From positions 1-64,000 of the forward strand of contig CANMXP010000020.1 of the NCBI GenBank assembly GCA_947501845.1: a stretch of DNA of 64,000 bases, given 5' to 3'. Below are positions 51,038-58,999 of the stretch, piece after piece; position 1 is the first letter of the stretch; the number at the start of each line of letters is the position of its first letter. The notes under the pieces were generated by a model, which saw nothing but the letters and a program-made list of their open reading frames with translations, did not search any database and was not told the DNA's origin. This DNA is from an uncultured Flavobacteriaceae bacterium. Lineage in GTDB: Bacteria > Bacteroidota > Bacteroidia > Flavobacteriales > Flavobacteriaceae. The position numbers and the translations under genes were made by a program.

Positions 51038-51061
51038 AAACCACGATAATCATCGTGGTTT
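51038..51061 (-). terminator. Intrinsic terminator for the bacilliredoxin gene
   Basis: CCACGAT (51041-51047) pairs with ATCGTGG (51052-51058), extended by A/T pairs, with a T-run on the minus strand. It lies 25 bases after the stop. Confidence 0.8.
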
Positions 51062-51086
51062 GAATTTTTAATTATTAGCGTTATGT

Positions 51087-51497
51087 TTAACAGTGCTCAT
51101 TATAAGCATCTACTAAGTTTTCTGCAATAAGTTCTGCTGGACGACCTTCAATATGATGACGTTCTAACATATGTACTAACTCACCGTCTTTAAACAATGC
51201 CATGCTAGGAGAACTTGGAGGAAACGGAATCATATAACCACGAGCAGCGTCTACGGCTTCTTTGTCAACACCTGCAAAAACAGTAACTATATTTGTAGGA
51301 CGTTTTTCGTTTTGTAAACTCATTCTTGCTCCTGGACGCGCATTGGCTGCTGCACAACCACAAACCGAATTTACAACAACTAATGTAGTGCCTTCTTTTG
51401 CCAAAGCAGCATCAACAGCTTCAGAAGTATGTAATTCTTCAAAACCAACATTTGTTAAATCTTCACGCATTGGTTTTACTAATTCTGCTGGATACAT
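51087..51497 (-). CDS. BrxA/BrxB-type bacilliredoxin
   Basis: This 136-residue thioredoxin-fold protein has the CGC active site in VNSVCGCAAANARPG, typical of YphP/BrxB, and a C-terminal Cys136. In Firmicutes it reduces proteins modified by bacillithiol. Bacteroidota are known to make bacillithiol in some cases, so a similar role is likely but not shown here. Length is standard. It is monocistronic with its own promoter and terminator. Confidence 0.92.
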   Translation of the reverse strand: MYPAELVKPMREDLTNVGFEELHTSEAVDAALAKEGTTLVVVNSVCGCAAANARPGARMSLQNEKRPTNIVTVFAGVDKEAVDAARGYMIPFPPSSPSMALFKDGELVHMLERHHIEGRPAELIAENLVDAYNEHC

Positions 51498-51532
51498 ATT
51501 TTTAAATTTTTATAATTAACAATTTTATAGTG

Positions 51533-51540
51533 CAAAGATA
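51533..51540 (-). promoter_or_regulatory. -7 box for the bacilliredoxin gene
   Basis: Minus-strand TATCTTTG, a full TAnnTTTG match, 35 bases before the ATG. Confidence 0.45.
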
Positions 51541-51705
51541 CCAATTGTGTAACAAAATTGTGAATCAATCAACTAACAAATATTATATTTACTCTGTTAA
51601 TTTTATTTTACTAAACAGGACAGAGTGACCTACTAATTACAATTTCTTCTTTTAAGAGAATGAATTTATGTGTAGGTTTGGTCATAATTAAAATCTATTA
51701 CTTAC

Positions 51706-52485
51706 ATGAGTATTTCAAAATGGATAGGTGGTGCTTTAGGATGGTCTTTTGGAGGTCCTATTGGTGCCATTATTGGGTTAGCAATAGGGAGTTTTGTCGA
51801 TTCTCTCTCAAATGGTAAAGGTAGCCCGTTTCTAGAACAGGGTGAGCCACAACAAAGTGGAAGGACTACTTACAGAACGCAGCCCAGACAGCGCCCGCAA
51901 ACTCAATCGGGCGATTTTGAAGTGAGTTTACTAATATTGGCATCTATAGTTATAAAAGCAGACGGAAAGCAGGATCAAAGAGAATTGGACTATGTGCGTC
52001 AGCAATTTGTAAATATGTATGGTAAAGAACGTGCCAATCATGCATTCAAACTATTTAAAAATATTAATGACCAAAGCAATATTTCGACGAGACAGGTTTG
52101 TTTACAGATTAAACAAATGATGGATCACCCGTCCCGTTTACAATTGATGCATTTCTTGTTTGGTATTGCGAAGGCAGATGGAATAGTAACGGAAGATGAG
52201 GAGCGCCAAATTTACACTATGGCAGGGTATTTAGGGATTGGTTCTCGTGATTATGATAGTATTAAAGCGATGTTTTACAACAGTAGTGATAATGCTTATA
52301 AAATTTTGGAAATAGATAAGAGCGCTACAGTCGATGAGATTAAAAGAGCGTATCGAAAAATGGCTAAAAAATATCACCCCGATAAGGTGATTCACTTAGG
52401 GAAAGAGCATCAAGTAGGTGCCGAAGAAAAGTTCAGGCAAGTGCAAAAAGCTTACGAGCAGTTGCAGAAGGAGCATGGGTTTTAA
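51706..52485 (+). CDS. TerB-like and J-domain protein (DjlA-type)
   Basis: A 259-residue protein with a glycine-rich hydrophobic N-terminus (about 5-30: [20 protein letters not shown]) that may anchor it, a TerB-like helical domain (about 70-180: [20 protein letters not shown] and [20 protein letters not shown] in sense), and a C-terminal J-domain (about 195-257) with the HPD motif in [13 protein letters not shown]. It should recruit DnaK to the membrane, as DjlA does. An MFS gene follows after eight bases. Confidence 0.92.
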   Translation: MSISKWIGGALGWSFGGPIGAIIGLAIGSFVDSLSNGKGSPFLEQGEPQQSGRTTYRTQPRQRPQTQSGDFEVSLLILASIVIKADGKQDQRELDYVRQQFVNMYGKERANHAFKLFKNINDQSNISTRQVCLQIKQMMDHPSRLQLMHFLFGIAKADGIVTEDEERQIYTMAGYLGIGSRDYDSIKAMFYNSSDNAYKILEIDKSATVDEIKRAYRKMAKKYHPDKVIHLGKEHQVGAEEKFRQVQKAYEQLQKEHGF

Positions 52486-52493
52486 TTATAGAA

Positions 52494-53720
52494 ATGTATC
52501 ATTCAAAACAGGCGATTTTATATGCTTTTTCAATTGGGGTTGAAAGAGCATCTTATTATGGTATTAGGTCTATCCTATTATTATTCATGTTAGATGAAAC
52601 TTTGAATCTCACAAAAGATAAAGCTTTTTTGATATATGGTATTTTTACAGGTAGTATAATTGGTTCAAAAATTATTGGGAGCTTATTAGGTGATTTGTTA
52701 ATTGGGAATAAAAGGACTCTAATTGTTGGGGGAGTGTTACAGGCTATGGCCTGCTTTATTTTCTGTTATCAATCGTTAACAACTTTTTATGTTGGAATAG
52801 TAGTTTTTATTTTAGGAAATGGATTGTTTAGCTCTAATGCTATAGCCCAATTTGGTAAAGAATATATAAATACTCCAAAATTATTGGATGCTGGTTTTAC
52901 ACTTTTGTATATGACAATTAATATAGGTTCATTTTTAGGGGTTTTAATATTAGGCTATATAGCTGAGTCAAATTTTAATTATGGATTTATAGTAGCTGGT
53001 ATATTAATAATACCAGCAATGACTTTTATATTATTCAATAATGAAAATCAAGGAACTTCGTTGTCTAATTATAAAAAAATAAATCTAAACAAAAGATTGT
53101 TATACATTGTAGCGGTAATAATTATTTCTGGTATTTATTTGATAATTTCTGAGAGTACGTATTTGGGTATGTATACAATACAAGAAAAAGTTTTTGAAGG
53201 TATTGATATAATTCCAGACACTTATTTAAGTAATGGGCTTGGGCCTTATTTTGAAATGATTATTATCTCAGTTTTGGCTTTGATTTGGACTTATATTTAT
53301 ACAAATTCATTTTTTAAGATTTTTTTGGGATTGGTAGTTTCTGCATTATCTTTTCTGATTTTATTATTTATTCCAAAGACTCCTAGCTCTTTAAGTTTGA
53401 TGATTTTTATCTTTTCTACTTTTCTGTTTTCTACTGGAGAAATGCTTATCTCTCCAATTTTAAATTCTCTAATAACTAAATTCAGTAACCCTAAATATTT
53501 AGCTATTGTTTTGTCTTTAGTAACAATTCCTTCAATGATTTTTAATGGGATTTCTGGAACAATAGCTGAATACAGTAATAAAATAGGTGTTAACACTGTC
53601 TTTATTATTGGAGCTTTTATTCTTTTAGTATTTGGAATAATAGCCCATGTTCTGTCTTTGTTATATAAAAAAGATAATAGAATTTACCTGTCTAAAGAAG
53701 CAGAAGAGTTTTTATCCTAG
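52494..53720 (+). CDS. POT/PTR2-like MFS transporter
   Basis: A 408-residue protein with about twelve membrane spans in MFS order, opening FSIGVERASYYGIRSILLLF, which matches the ExxER-type start of proton-coupled oligopeptide transporters. The length is somewhat shorter than typical POT proteins (about 450-500). Other landmarks are IIGSKIIGSLLGDLLIGNKR and the late GEMLISPILNSLITKFSNPK, typical of POT. It should move peptides or related compounds with protons across the inner membrane. It is downstream of the J-domain gene. Confidence 0.82.
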   Translation: MYHSKQAILYAFSIGVERASYYGIRSILLLFMLDETLNLTKDKAFLIYGIFTGSIIGSKIIGSLLGDLLIGNKRTLIVGGVLQAMACFIFCYQSLTTFYVGIVVFILGNGLFSSNAIAQFGKEYINTPKLLDAGFTLLYMTINIGSFLGVLILGYIAESNFNYGFIVAGILIIPAMTFILFNNENQGTSLSNYKKINLNKRLLYIVAVIIISGIYLIISESTYLGMYTIQEKVFEGIDIIPDTYLSNGLGPYFEMIIISVLALIWTYIYTNSFFKIFLGLVVSALSFLILLFIPKTPSSLSLMIFIFSTFLFSTGEMLISPILNSLITKFSNPKYLAIVLSLVTIPSMIFNGISGTIAEYSNKIGVNTVFIIGAFILLVFGIIAHVLSLLYKKDNRIYLSKEAEEFLS

Positions 53721-53741
53721 ATGATTAAGTTTTAATTAGTT

Positions 53742-54509
53742 TTAATTTTTAGGCTTATAATTCCCATCAATATAATCAATAGCCTCTTGTTGCGTTAATA
53801 CGGCAAACTTTTTATAACGATTGTGTACATCAACAATTTCATCTAAAGCTTTTTCAACAAGGAGCTTGTTTTTCCAGGTGTTTAGATGTGCTACAACTGT
53901 TTTTAGGCAACCATTTTTATAAGCAATTTGCCCTAAAACATGAATTAGTGTATCCGATACACGTTTGGTTTCATCAAACTCCATTGTTTTTAATAGAGGC
54001 AAAATATCTTGAGGGTGGGTACGGCCTCGTAATTCTATACCATGACAAATTTCTCGCCGAACTTCTTTATCAGGATGTTTTAAATAGGTCTTTGCCCATA
54101 TTAAAACGGGTTCGGGGTTTTTCTCTCCCATTTTTTTCACAGAACCTATCACGGCATTTCTAACAGAATGGTGGTCGTCAAACAATCCTGTATCAAAAAA
54201 AGATTGCACCTTGTCAAAATGAAACTTGCCAATTTCGCCAGCAGCATTTATGGTTGTTTGACGTACTTTTTCGGAGTCCGATTTTAATAAACCCGCTAAA
54301 GTAGAAAGAATCGCTTTTTGTAGTTCCTGTTTGGAATAAAAAGCCTTGCCTATGGCCAGATAGCCTGTTTTACGGATGTAAGTATCTTTATCAGAAAAAT
54401 ATTTAATAATATTTTCTATTTCATTTGAAATTAAATCATCCGTAATATCTCGATTGATTTTTTCAACGAGCTGGTTTCGTTCTTCTTTTGATAAATCGTA
54501 GAATGCCAT
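53742..54509 (-). CDS. HEAT-repeat protein
   Basis: A 255-residue all-helical protein built of HEAT-like repeats: YIRKTGYLAIGKAFYSKQEL, KVRQTTINAAGEIGKFHFDK, SVRNAVIGSVKKMGEKNPEP and EVRREICHGIELRGRTHPQD show the repeated helix pairs. Such proteins may bind DNA (as in AlkD-like glycosylases) or other proteins. I see no catalytic Asp/Glu or Trp set that would fix an AlkD role. It follows the winged-helix regulator by two bases on the same strand. Confidence 0.85.
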   Translation of the reverse strand: MAFYDLSKEERNQLVEKINRDITDDLISNEIENIIKYFSDKDTYIRKTGYLAIGKAFYSKQELQKAILSTLAGLLKSDSEKVRQTTINAAGEIGKFHFDKVQSFFDTGLFDDHHSVRNAVIGSVKKMGEKNPEPVLIWAKTYLKHPDKEVRREICHGIELRGRTHPQDILPLLKTMEFDETKRVSDTLIHVLGQIAYKNGCLKTVVAHLNTWKNKLLVEKALDEIVDVHNRYKKFAVLTQQEAIDYIDGNYKPKN

Positions 54510-54511
54510 AT

Positions 54512-55351
54512 TTAATTAACCTCTAGTTTATAACCTACACCATGTATGTTCACGATGTTTATAGAAGGGTCGTCTTTAAACTTTTTTCTAAGCTTCGATA
54601 TAAATGTATCTAAGCTTCTGTCTACAAAAACACCGCGGTCTTCCCAAATTTCTTTTACAAGGGCATCTCGTTTTACAACTTGGTTTTGATTGGTGCTAAG
54701 CATAGACATTAACTCACATTCTTTAGCAGATAACTTTATTTCAATGGCCTCTTTAATTAATTTGTTTTGGTCTTTGTAAAATTTGTAGTCACCAATTTTA
54801 GAATAAGGGATTGTATCTTCTATAGATGTCTTTCTCTTTCTTTTTTTAAGGTATAGAAAACCAAAAACAAGAACACCTGCAAGTAAGATTAAAAAAACGG
54901 CAATCAAATTCGATTTCTTTTCAAAGAATAATACCTGAATCTTATAACAATCTGTTGGCAGTTTTCTACCTAGGCATGGTACAATATCACTTTCTTTTGT
55001 CCCTTTAATTTGAAAACTGTAAAATATCTCATCTTTATTACAATTAATAACTTCAACGATATACTGTTTAGGGAGGTTGGCAGTTTCTAGACTATGGCTT
55101 ACAGCGACTACTAAACTATCTGGTGTTATAGATAGTCTGTTTTGAAATGCTATTTCATATTTGTTGTCATTTAATTTTTTAACAGGCAGAATCAATGATG
55201 TAGAATCATTATTAGCAAGTAATAGTGTATGGCCAGCATCTCTTAGAGCAACCTTTACAGTTTCAGAAAAATGATTCTGAGGAGTGTCATCTTTACAATT
55301 TAGGCATGTAAAGCATAGTATGGTAAATAGAGGAAAAACGATTTTTTTCAT
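54512..55351 (-). CDS. Membrane-anchored winged-helix regulator with periplasmic sensor
   Basis: From the ATG giving MKKIVFPLFTILCFTC, this is 279 residues. The N-terminal signal segment may end in a lipobox-like LNC. A periplasmic region follows (about 20-145, Cys at 104, 126 and 135), then a span at about 148-168 and a basic stop, then an OmpR/PhoB-type winged helix at the C-terminus (about 185-278: LSAKECELMSMLSTNQNQVV and DRSLDTFISKLRKKFKDD). The order is the reverse of ToxR, which has its DNA-binding domain first. It could sense a periplasmic signal and act on DNA without a kinase. It is divergent from yceI. Confidence 0.85.
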   Translation of the reverse strand: MKKIVFPLFTILCFTCLNCKDDTPQNHFSETVKVALRDAGHTLLLANNDSTSLILPVKKLNDNKYEIAFQNRLSITPDSLVVAVSHSLETANLPKQYIVEVINCNKDEIFYSFQIKGTKESDIVPCLGRKLPTDCYKIQVLFFEKKSNLIAVFLILLAGVLVFGFLYLKKRKRKTSIEDTIPYSKIGDYKFYKDQNKLIKEAIEIKLSAKECELMSMLSTNQNQVVKRDALVKEIWEDRGVFVDRSLDTFISKLRKKFKDDPSINIVNIHGVGYKLEVN

Positions 55352-55476
55352 CAAGACATTTAAAGCAGTTAAATAAATGAAAATTTTCAATTTTTTATAT
55401 CCGTTTCACACTTCTTTCACATTTTTTTTACAAAAATTGGAAGTGATGCATCTAATTTTATTGAAAAATATAAATC

Positions 55477-56091
55477 ATGAAAAAAATTATTTTATTAGTA
55501 ACAATTATTTGCTTTTCACCTATTGCTAACGCTCAAGAAATTCTTGAAGTAGATACCACTAAAAGCATTGTAAAGTGGACAGGGTCTAATTTATTTAAAT
55601 ATAATAAACATTTTGGTACTGTAAAATTTCTAAAGGGACAGATTATAAAATCTAACAGTGCCATATTTAAAGAATCTAACGATATGATACTTGAAGGTCA
55701 TTTTGAAATTGATATGAATTCCATTGTTAATACCGATGGGAAATATAACGACATGTTAGTAGAACATTTAAAAAATCAAGACTTTTTTGATGTTAAAAAA
55801 CACCCTTTAGCTTCAATTAGGTTTACAGAAGTGATTTATAAAAATGTAAATACTATTAAGGTAAAAGCAGATCTAACTATTAAGGGGGTTACTAAGGCTA
55901 TTGATTTTGATATGAAATTTAAAGTTGTAGACGATAAATATAAAATGCATTCAAAATTCATTATCGACAGAACCAGATGGGGTATAAAATATGAATCGAA
56001 AGCTTTACTTAGTAGTATTAAAGATGATATTATCTCTGATGCTATTGAGTTTGAAGTTATTCTTGAATTGACTGTAAAGGATAAATGTTAG
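55477..56091 (+). CDS. YceI-family periplasmic lipid-binding protein
   Basis: A 204-residue secreted protein (signal peptide to about 20, cut after ANA) with the YceI lipocalin-like barrel: KSIVKWTGSNLFKYNKHFG, VKFLKGQIIKSN, EHLKNQDFFDVKKHPLASIR and KVKADLTIKGVTKAIDF. Family members bind isoprenoid quinones or similar lipids in the periplasm and respond to stress. It overlaps the start of the WD40 gene by seven bases and is divergent from the winged-helix regulator, which is therefore a candidate controller. Confidence 0.92.
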   Translation: MKKIILLVTIICFSPIANAQEILEVDTTKSIVKWTGSNLFKYNKHFGTVKFLKGQIIKSNSAIFKESNDMILEGHFEIDMNSIVNTDGKYNDMLVEHLKNQDFFDVKKHPLASIRFTEVIYKNVNTIKVKADLTIKGVTKAIDFDMKFKVVDDKYKMHSKFIIDRTRWGIKYESKALLSSIKDDIISDAIEFEVILELTVKDKC

Positions 56092-57728
56092 TTTGTGTTT
56101 TAAGAATATTCTTAATTCTAAGTCTAGCTCAAGGCTATGCACAAGATTTTACGGGAATCCTCACAAAAGAGTTCATTGAAGGGAATAATTCGATCTACCA
56201 AATAGAAACTGTACTACCAAGAGGAGGAAGAATTTGGTCTTTAAATTGGAGTCCAGATGATCAGTTTATAGCTATTGGTAATAAAACAGGGTTGGTTAGA
56301 ATTTATGAAGCTAAAACATTAGTATTGTACAAAGTGCTATATGGTATACAAGGAACCATTAATAGTATTGATTGGAGTCCAGATAATAAAAAGATTGCAG
56401 CTTCAGGACCACAAGGCGAAGTTGTTGTCTGGGATATAAAAACTTCTAAACCTACCAATTTGGAAGGGCATAGAAGCCAAGTTAGAAATGTTAAATGGAG
56501 TCCAAGCGGAGATTTTTTAGCTACTACGAGTCACGATGGCTATATAAAAATATGGAATGCTAATTATGATTTAGTAAAAGATATTCATGTCCCTAATGGT
56601 GGATGCGTAGGGATCGATTGGTTAAATGATAATGAAATTGGCGCGTCCTGTTGGGATAATACAGTAAGGGTTTTTGATTTGAAAAGAAAAAAGCGTTTGA
56701 TTTTTGCCAATGGCTTGCAAAGTACAAAAGCGGTTTTGTCTGTAGATTGGCATCCTTCGGGAGATTTTTTGGTTTCTGGTGACTATGGAAATAACAATGA
56801 TCCTATTAATAATGTTAGATTTTGGTCTCGTGAAGGTGTTTTGCTAAAACAAATGACTTCTCATAACAAAGAGATTAGAGCATTATCGTGGAATCCTCAA
56901 GGAACTATTTTGGCAACTGGAGGAGAAACTGTTCGTCTTTGGGATAAAGAAGGTAAAATAATAAGTGTTTTTAAGACAAATACCAGTCCAGTTTGGTCGC
57001 TTGACTGGAATTCAAAAGGCGACAAAATAGTTTCGGGACATAACGATGGAAAAGTACGAATTTGGGATACTAGTGGAAAGCTGCTTTCTATTGTTGATGG
57101 TCATTCAACAGAAATCACAGCTAGAAGTTTTTCAAAAGATAGTACCTTACTTGTTTTAGGCTTTGCAGATGGTGATATTCGGTTATATGATTTAAATTCA
57201 ATGACTTCGTCAACTTATAAAAAACATTCCAGATCTATTACAGATATAGCTTGGAGCCATTCGGGAAACCATATAGCATTTAGTAGTAACGATGGTGCTG
57301 GTTCTATATGGAAGATGAAGAAGGACCAAATAATAAACCCTGTGCTATTAAAAGGGCATGACCATAATTTAAACACAATTGTTTGGAGCCCTAACGATAA
57401 GAAGGTGGCCATTGCAGGTTATGAAAAAAACATACATGTCTGGAACAAAAATGGAAAAAAATCCCAAATACAAGAGACCAATTTTAAAAATATTCAAGAC
57501 CTAAAGTGGGTAGGCAAAGGGCCTGTTGCATTTGAAAAAAAAGAAGTAAATTTAAGCGACACCCCTTTACATATTCCATTTTATGGGAAACATTTAATAT
57601 TAGTGCCACTAAACAATAATAGGTTTGCTTTGTTTGATAAAGAGGGCAATTTAATAAAAGGAAACCCCAAAGATTTCATTAAGATTTATAAATCTAATAA
57701 CAAGAGGGCTATCATAGAAGCGTTATAA
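56085..57728 (+). CDS. Secreted WD40-repeat protein
   Basis: A 547-residue protein with a short signal peptide (about 1-20, ending GYA/QD) and about nine WD40 repeats from residue 45 on. Each shows the WSPDxxxIA...VxxWD pattern (for example LNWSPDDQFIAIGNKTGLVR, IDWSPDNKKIAASGPQGEVV, VKWSPSGDFLATTSHDGYIK, LDWNSKGDKIVSGHNDGKVR). These fold into one or two beta-propellers, usually platforms for protein binding. Export of a WD40 protein to the periplasm is uncommon. Its start overlaps yceI, so the two are coupled. No enzyme domain is visible. Confidence 0.88.
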   Translation: MLVCVLRIFLILSLAQGYAQDFTGILTKEFIEGNNSIYQIETVLPRGGRIWSLNWSPDDQFIAIGNKTGLVRIYEAKTLVLYKVLYGIQGTINSIDWSPDNKKIAASGPQGEVVVWDIKTSKPTNLEGHRSQVRNVKWSPSGDFLATTSHDGYIKIWNANYDLVKDIHVPNGGCVGIDWLNDNEIGASCWDNTVRVFDLKRKKRLIFANGLQSTKAVLSVDWHPSGDFLVSGDYGNNNDPINNVRFWSREGVLLKQMTSHNKEIRALSWNPQGTILATGGETVRLWDKEGKIISVFKTNTSPVWSLDWNSKGDKIVSGHNDGKVRIWDTSGKLLSIVDGHSTEITARSFSKDSTLLVLGFADGDIRLYDLNSMTSSTYKKHSRSITDIAWSHSGNHIAFSSNDGAGSIWKMKKDQIINPVLLKGHDHNLNTIVWSPNDKKVAIAGYEKNIHVWNKNGKKSQIQETNFKNIQDLKWVGKGPVAFEKKEVNLSDTPLHIPFYGKHLILVPLNNNRFALFDKEGNLIKGNPKDFIKIYKSNNKRAIIEAL

Positions 57729-57745
57729 ATATCTTTTCATTTTAT

Positions 57746-58762
57746 TCAATCATTAAAAACAACCGTAGACTGCCCTTTGCCTACATTCAATTGTATGGTT
57801 CTGCCTATAATCATTGCACGATTATCTTTTTCGTGACCAGCAGGCATATTAAACGCTATAGGAAAATTATAATCGGACAAAGCATCTAAGATAAGCTGTT
57901 CAATAGAAACGCCCCAAAGCGTGGTGTTTTTTCTAAGTTTGGTCATATCTCCAACTATAACACCTTTACAGTTTTTAAAATATCCAGCCCGTTTTAAACT
58001 TTGTAGCATACGGTCAATATGGTATTTATATTCACCTATTTCTTCAATAAACAAAATTTTGCCAGACGTATCAATACTGGTTTTAGAACCTAACATGGTA
58101 TGCAACATCGTTAAGTTGCCACCAACTATAGGAGCAGAAGCATTTCCAGTTTTATTGTATTTAGAGCCTTGTATAGTATAAGATAAAGACTTTCCAAAAA
58201 TAGCATCTTTAAATGTTGAAAGCGTCTCTTTAATAGTGCTTAAATCGTCCTGTAAACTGGTACACATCATGGCGTGAATGGATTCGGTACCTACATTATG
58301 AAATTGATTATGAAGTGCCGTAATATCAGAATAGCCGATAAGCCATTTGGGATTTTGTTTAAATTTGGTGTAATCTAGTTTGTCTAATATCCTAACAGTT
58401 CCGTAGCCTCCACGAGCGCACCATATGGCACTTACTTTAGGGTCATCCAATGCATTTTGGAAATCTTCACAACGCTCATCATCAGTTCCAGCAAAATGAT
58501 TGGCTTGGCTAAATACATGTTTACCAACTATAGCATGTAACCCCCAACTCTTTAAAAGGGCTTTGGCTTGTTGTACTTCTTTGGTTCGGTTTTTTAAAAC
58601 GCCCGAAGGTGCTACTATGGCAACTGTATCGCCTGCTTTTAAGTATGGTGGTTGTATCAATGTATTTGTTTTAGTTGATGGCGCATTTTGCGCAGAAAGA
58701 TGTTTTCCTCCAAAGAAAAAAACAACACAACATAATGCAGTAATTAATGAGATTTTAGACAT
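57746..58762 (-). CDS. S66 peptidase (LD-carboxypeptidase, LdcA-type)
   Basis: LdcA cleaves the terminal D-Ala from tetrapeptide murein stems during recycling. From the ATG giving MSKISLITALCCVVFFFGGK this is 338 residues with a signal peptide, so it is exported, unlike the cytoplasmic E. coli enzyme. The nucleophile Ser lies in LIGYSDITALHNQF; GDTVAIVAPSG and CARGGYGTVRILD are family blocks; the Glu/His pair is expected in FIEEIGEYKYHIDRML and the later MPAGHEKDNRAMIIG. An earlier start five codons upstream is less likely. Confidence 0.93.
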   Translation of the reverse strand: MSKISLITALCCVVFFFGGKHLSAQNAPSTKTNTLIQPPYLKAGDTVAIVAPSGVLKNRTKEVQQAKALLKSWGLHAIVGKHVFSQANHFAGTDDERCEDFQNALDDPKVSAIWCARGGYGTVRILDKLDYTKFKQNPKWLIGYSDITALHNQFHNVGTESIHAMMCTSLQDDLSTIKETLSTFKDAIFGKSLSYTIQGSKYNKTGNASAPIVGGNLTMLHTMLGSKTSIDTSGKILFIEEIGEYKYHIDRMLQSLKRAGYFKNCKGVIVGDMTKLRKNTTLWGVSIEQLILDALSDYNFPIAFNMPAGHEKDNRAMIIGRTIQLNVGKGQSTVVFND

Positions 58763-58765
58763 AAT

Positions 58766-58814
58766 GTAAAAGTACATTTTTTTTCTAAATCGTAACCAAA
58801 ATGTGTACTTTTAC
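58766..58814. promoter_or_regulatory. Inverted repeat with a promoter-like box on each strand
   Basis: GTAAAAGTACA (58766-58776) and TGTACTTTTAC (58804-58814) are exact inverted copies. Each arm contains TACTTTTA on one strand, one base from the TAnnTTTG -7 consensus, pointing outward. The left arm is 4 bases from the LD-carboxypeptidase ATG. It may be a symmetric divergent promoter or a dimer-binding site. Confidence 0.3.
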
Positions 58815-58830
58815 GGACTCAAAATAATTC

Positions 58831-58856
58831 GTCATTTCGAGTGAAGCGCGGGAATC
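58831..58856. repeat. Dispersed repeat, GTCATTTCGAG type
   Basis: GTCATTTCGAGTGAAGCGCG followed by GGAATC is an imperfect hairpin of the ATTCC/GGAAT repeat style seen after dprA and before hemE. It lies in the gap between the LD-carboxypeptidase gene and metG. Confidence 0.5.
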
Positions 58857-58935
58857 TTTCTAATTGAATTTAAAATTAAACAGATTGCCACAATTTTTTA
58901 TCAAAAACTTCACAATAACGTTAATTTTGTTTCCT

Positions 58936-58978
58936 CGAGCGCAGTCGAGAGGTTTTAATTAGGTCTCGACTGCGCTCG
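58936..58978. repeat. 15-bp inverted repeat with GCGCAGTCGA core, upstream of metG
   Basis: CGAGCGCAGTCGAGA (58936-58950) and TCTCGACTGCGCTCG (58964-58978) are exact inverted copies around a 13-base loop. The stem lies 21 bases before the metG start and could form in its leader RNA. The core is shared with the copies at 1.7 kb, in metG and at the window end. Confidence 0.85.
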
Positions 58979-58999
58979 ACCTGACATAAAAATAATAAG

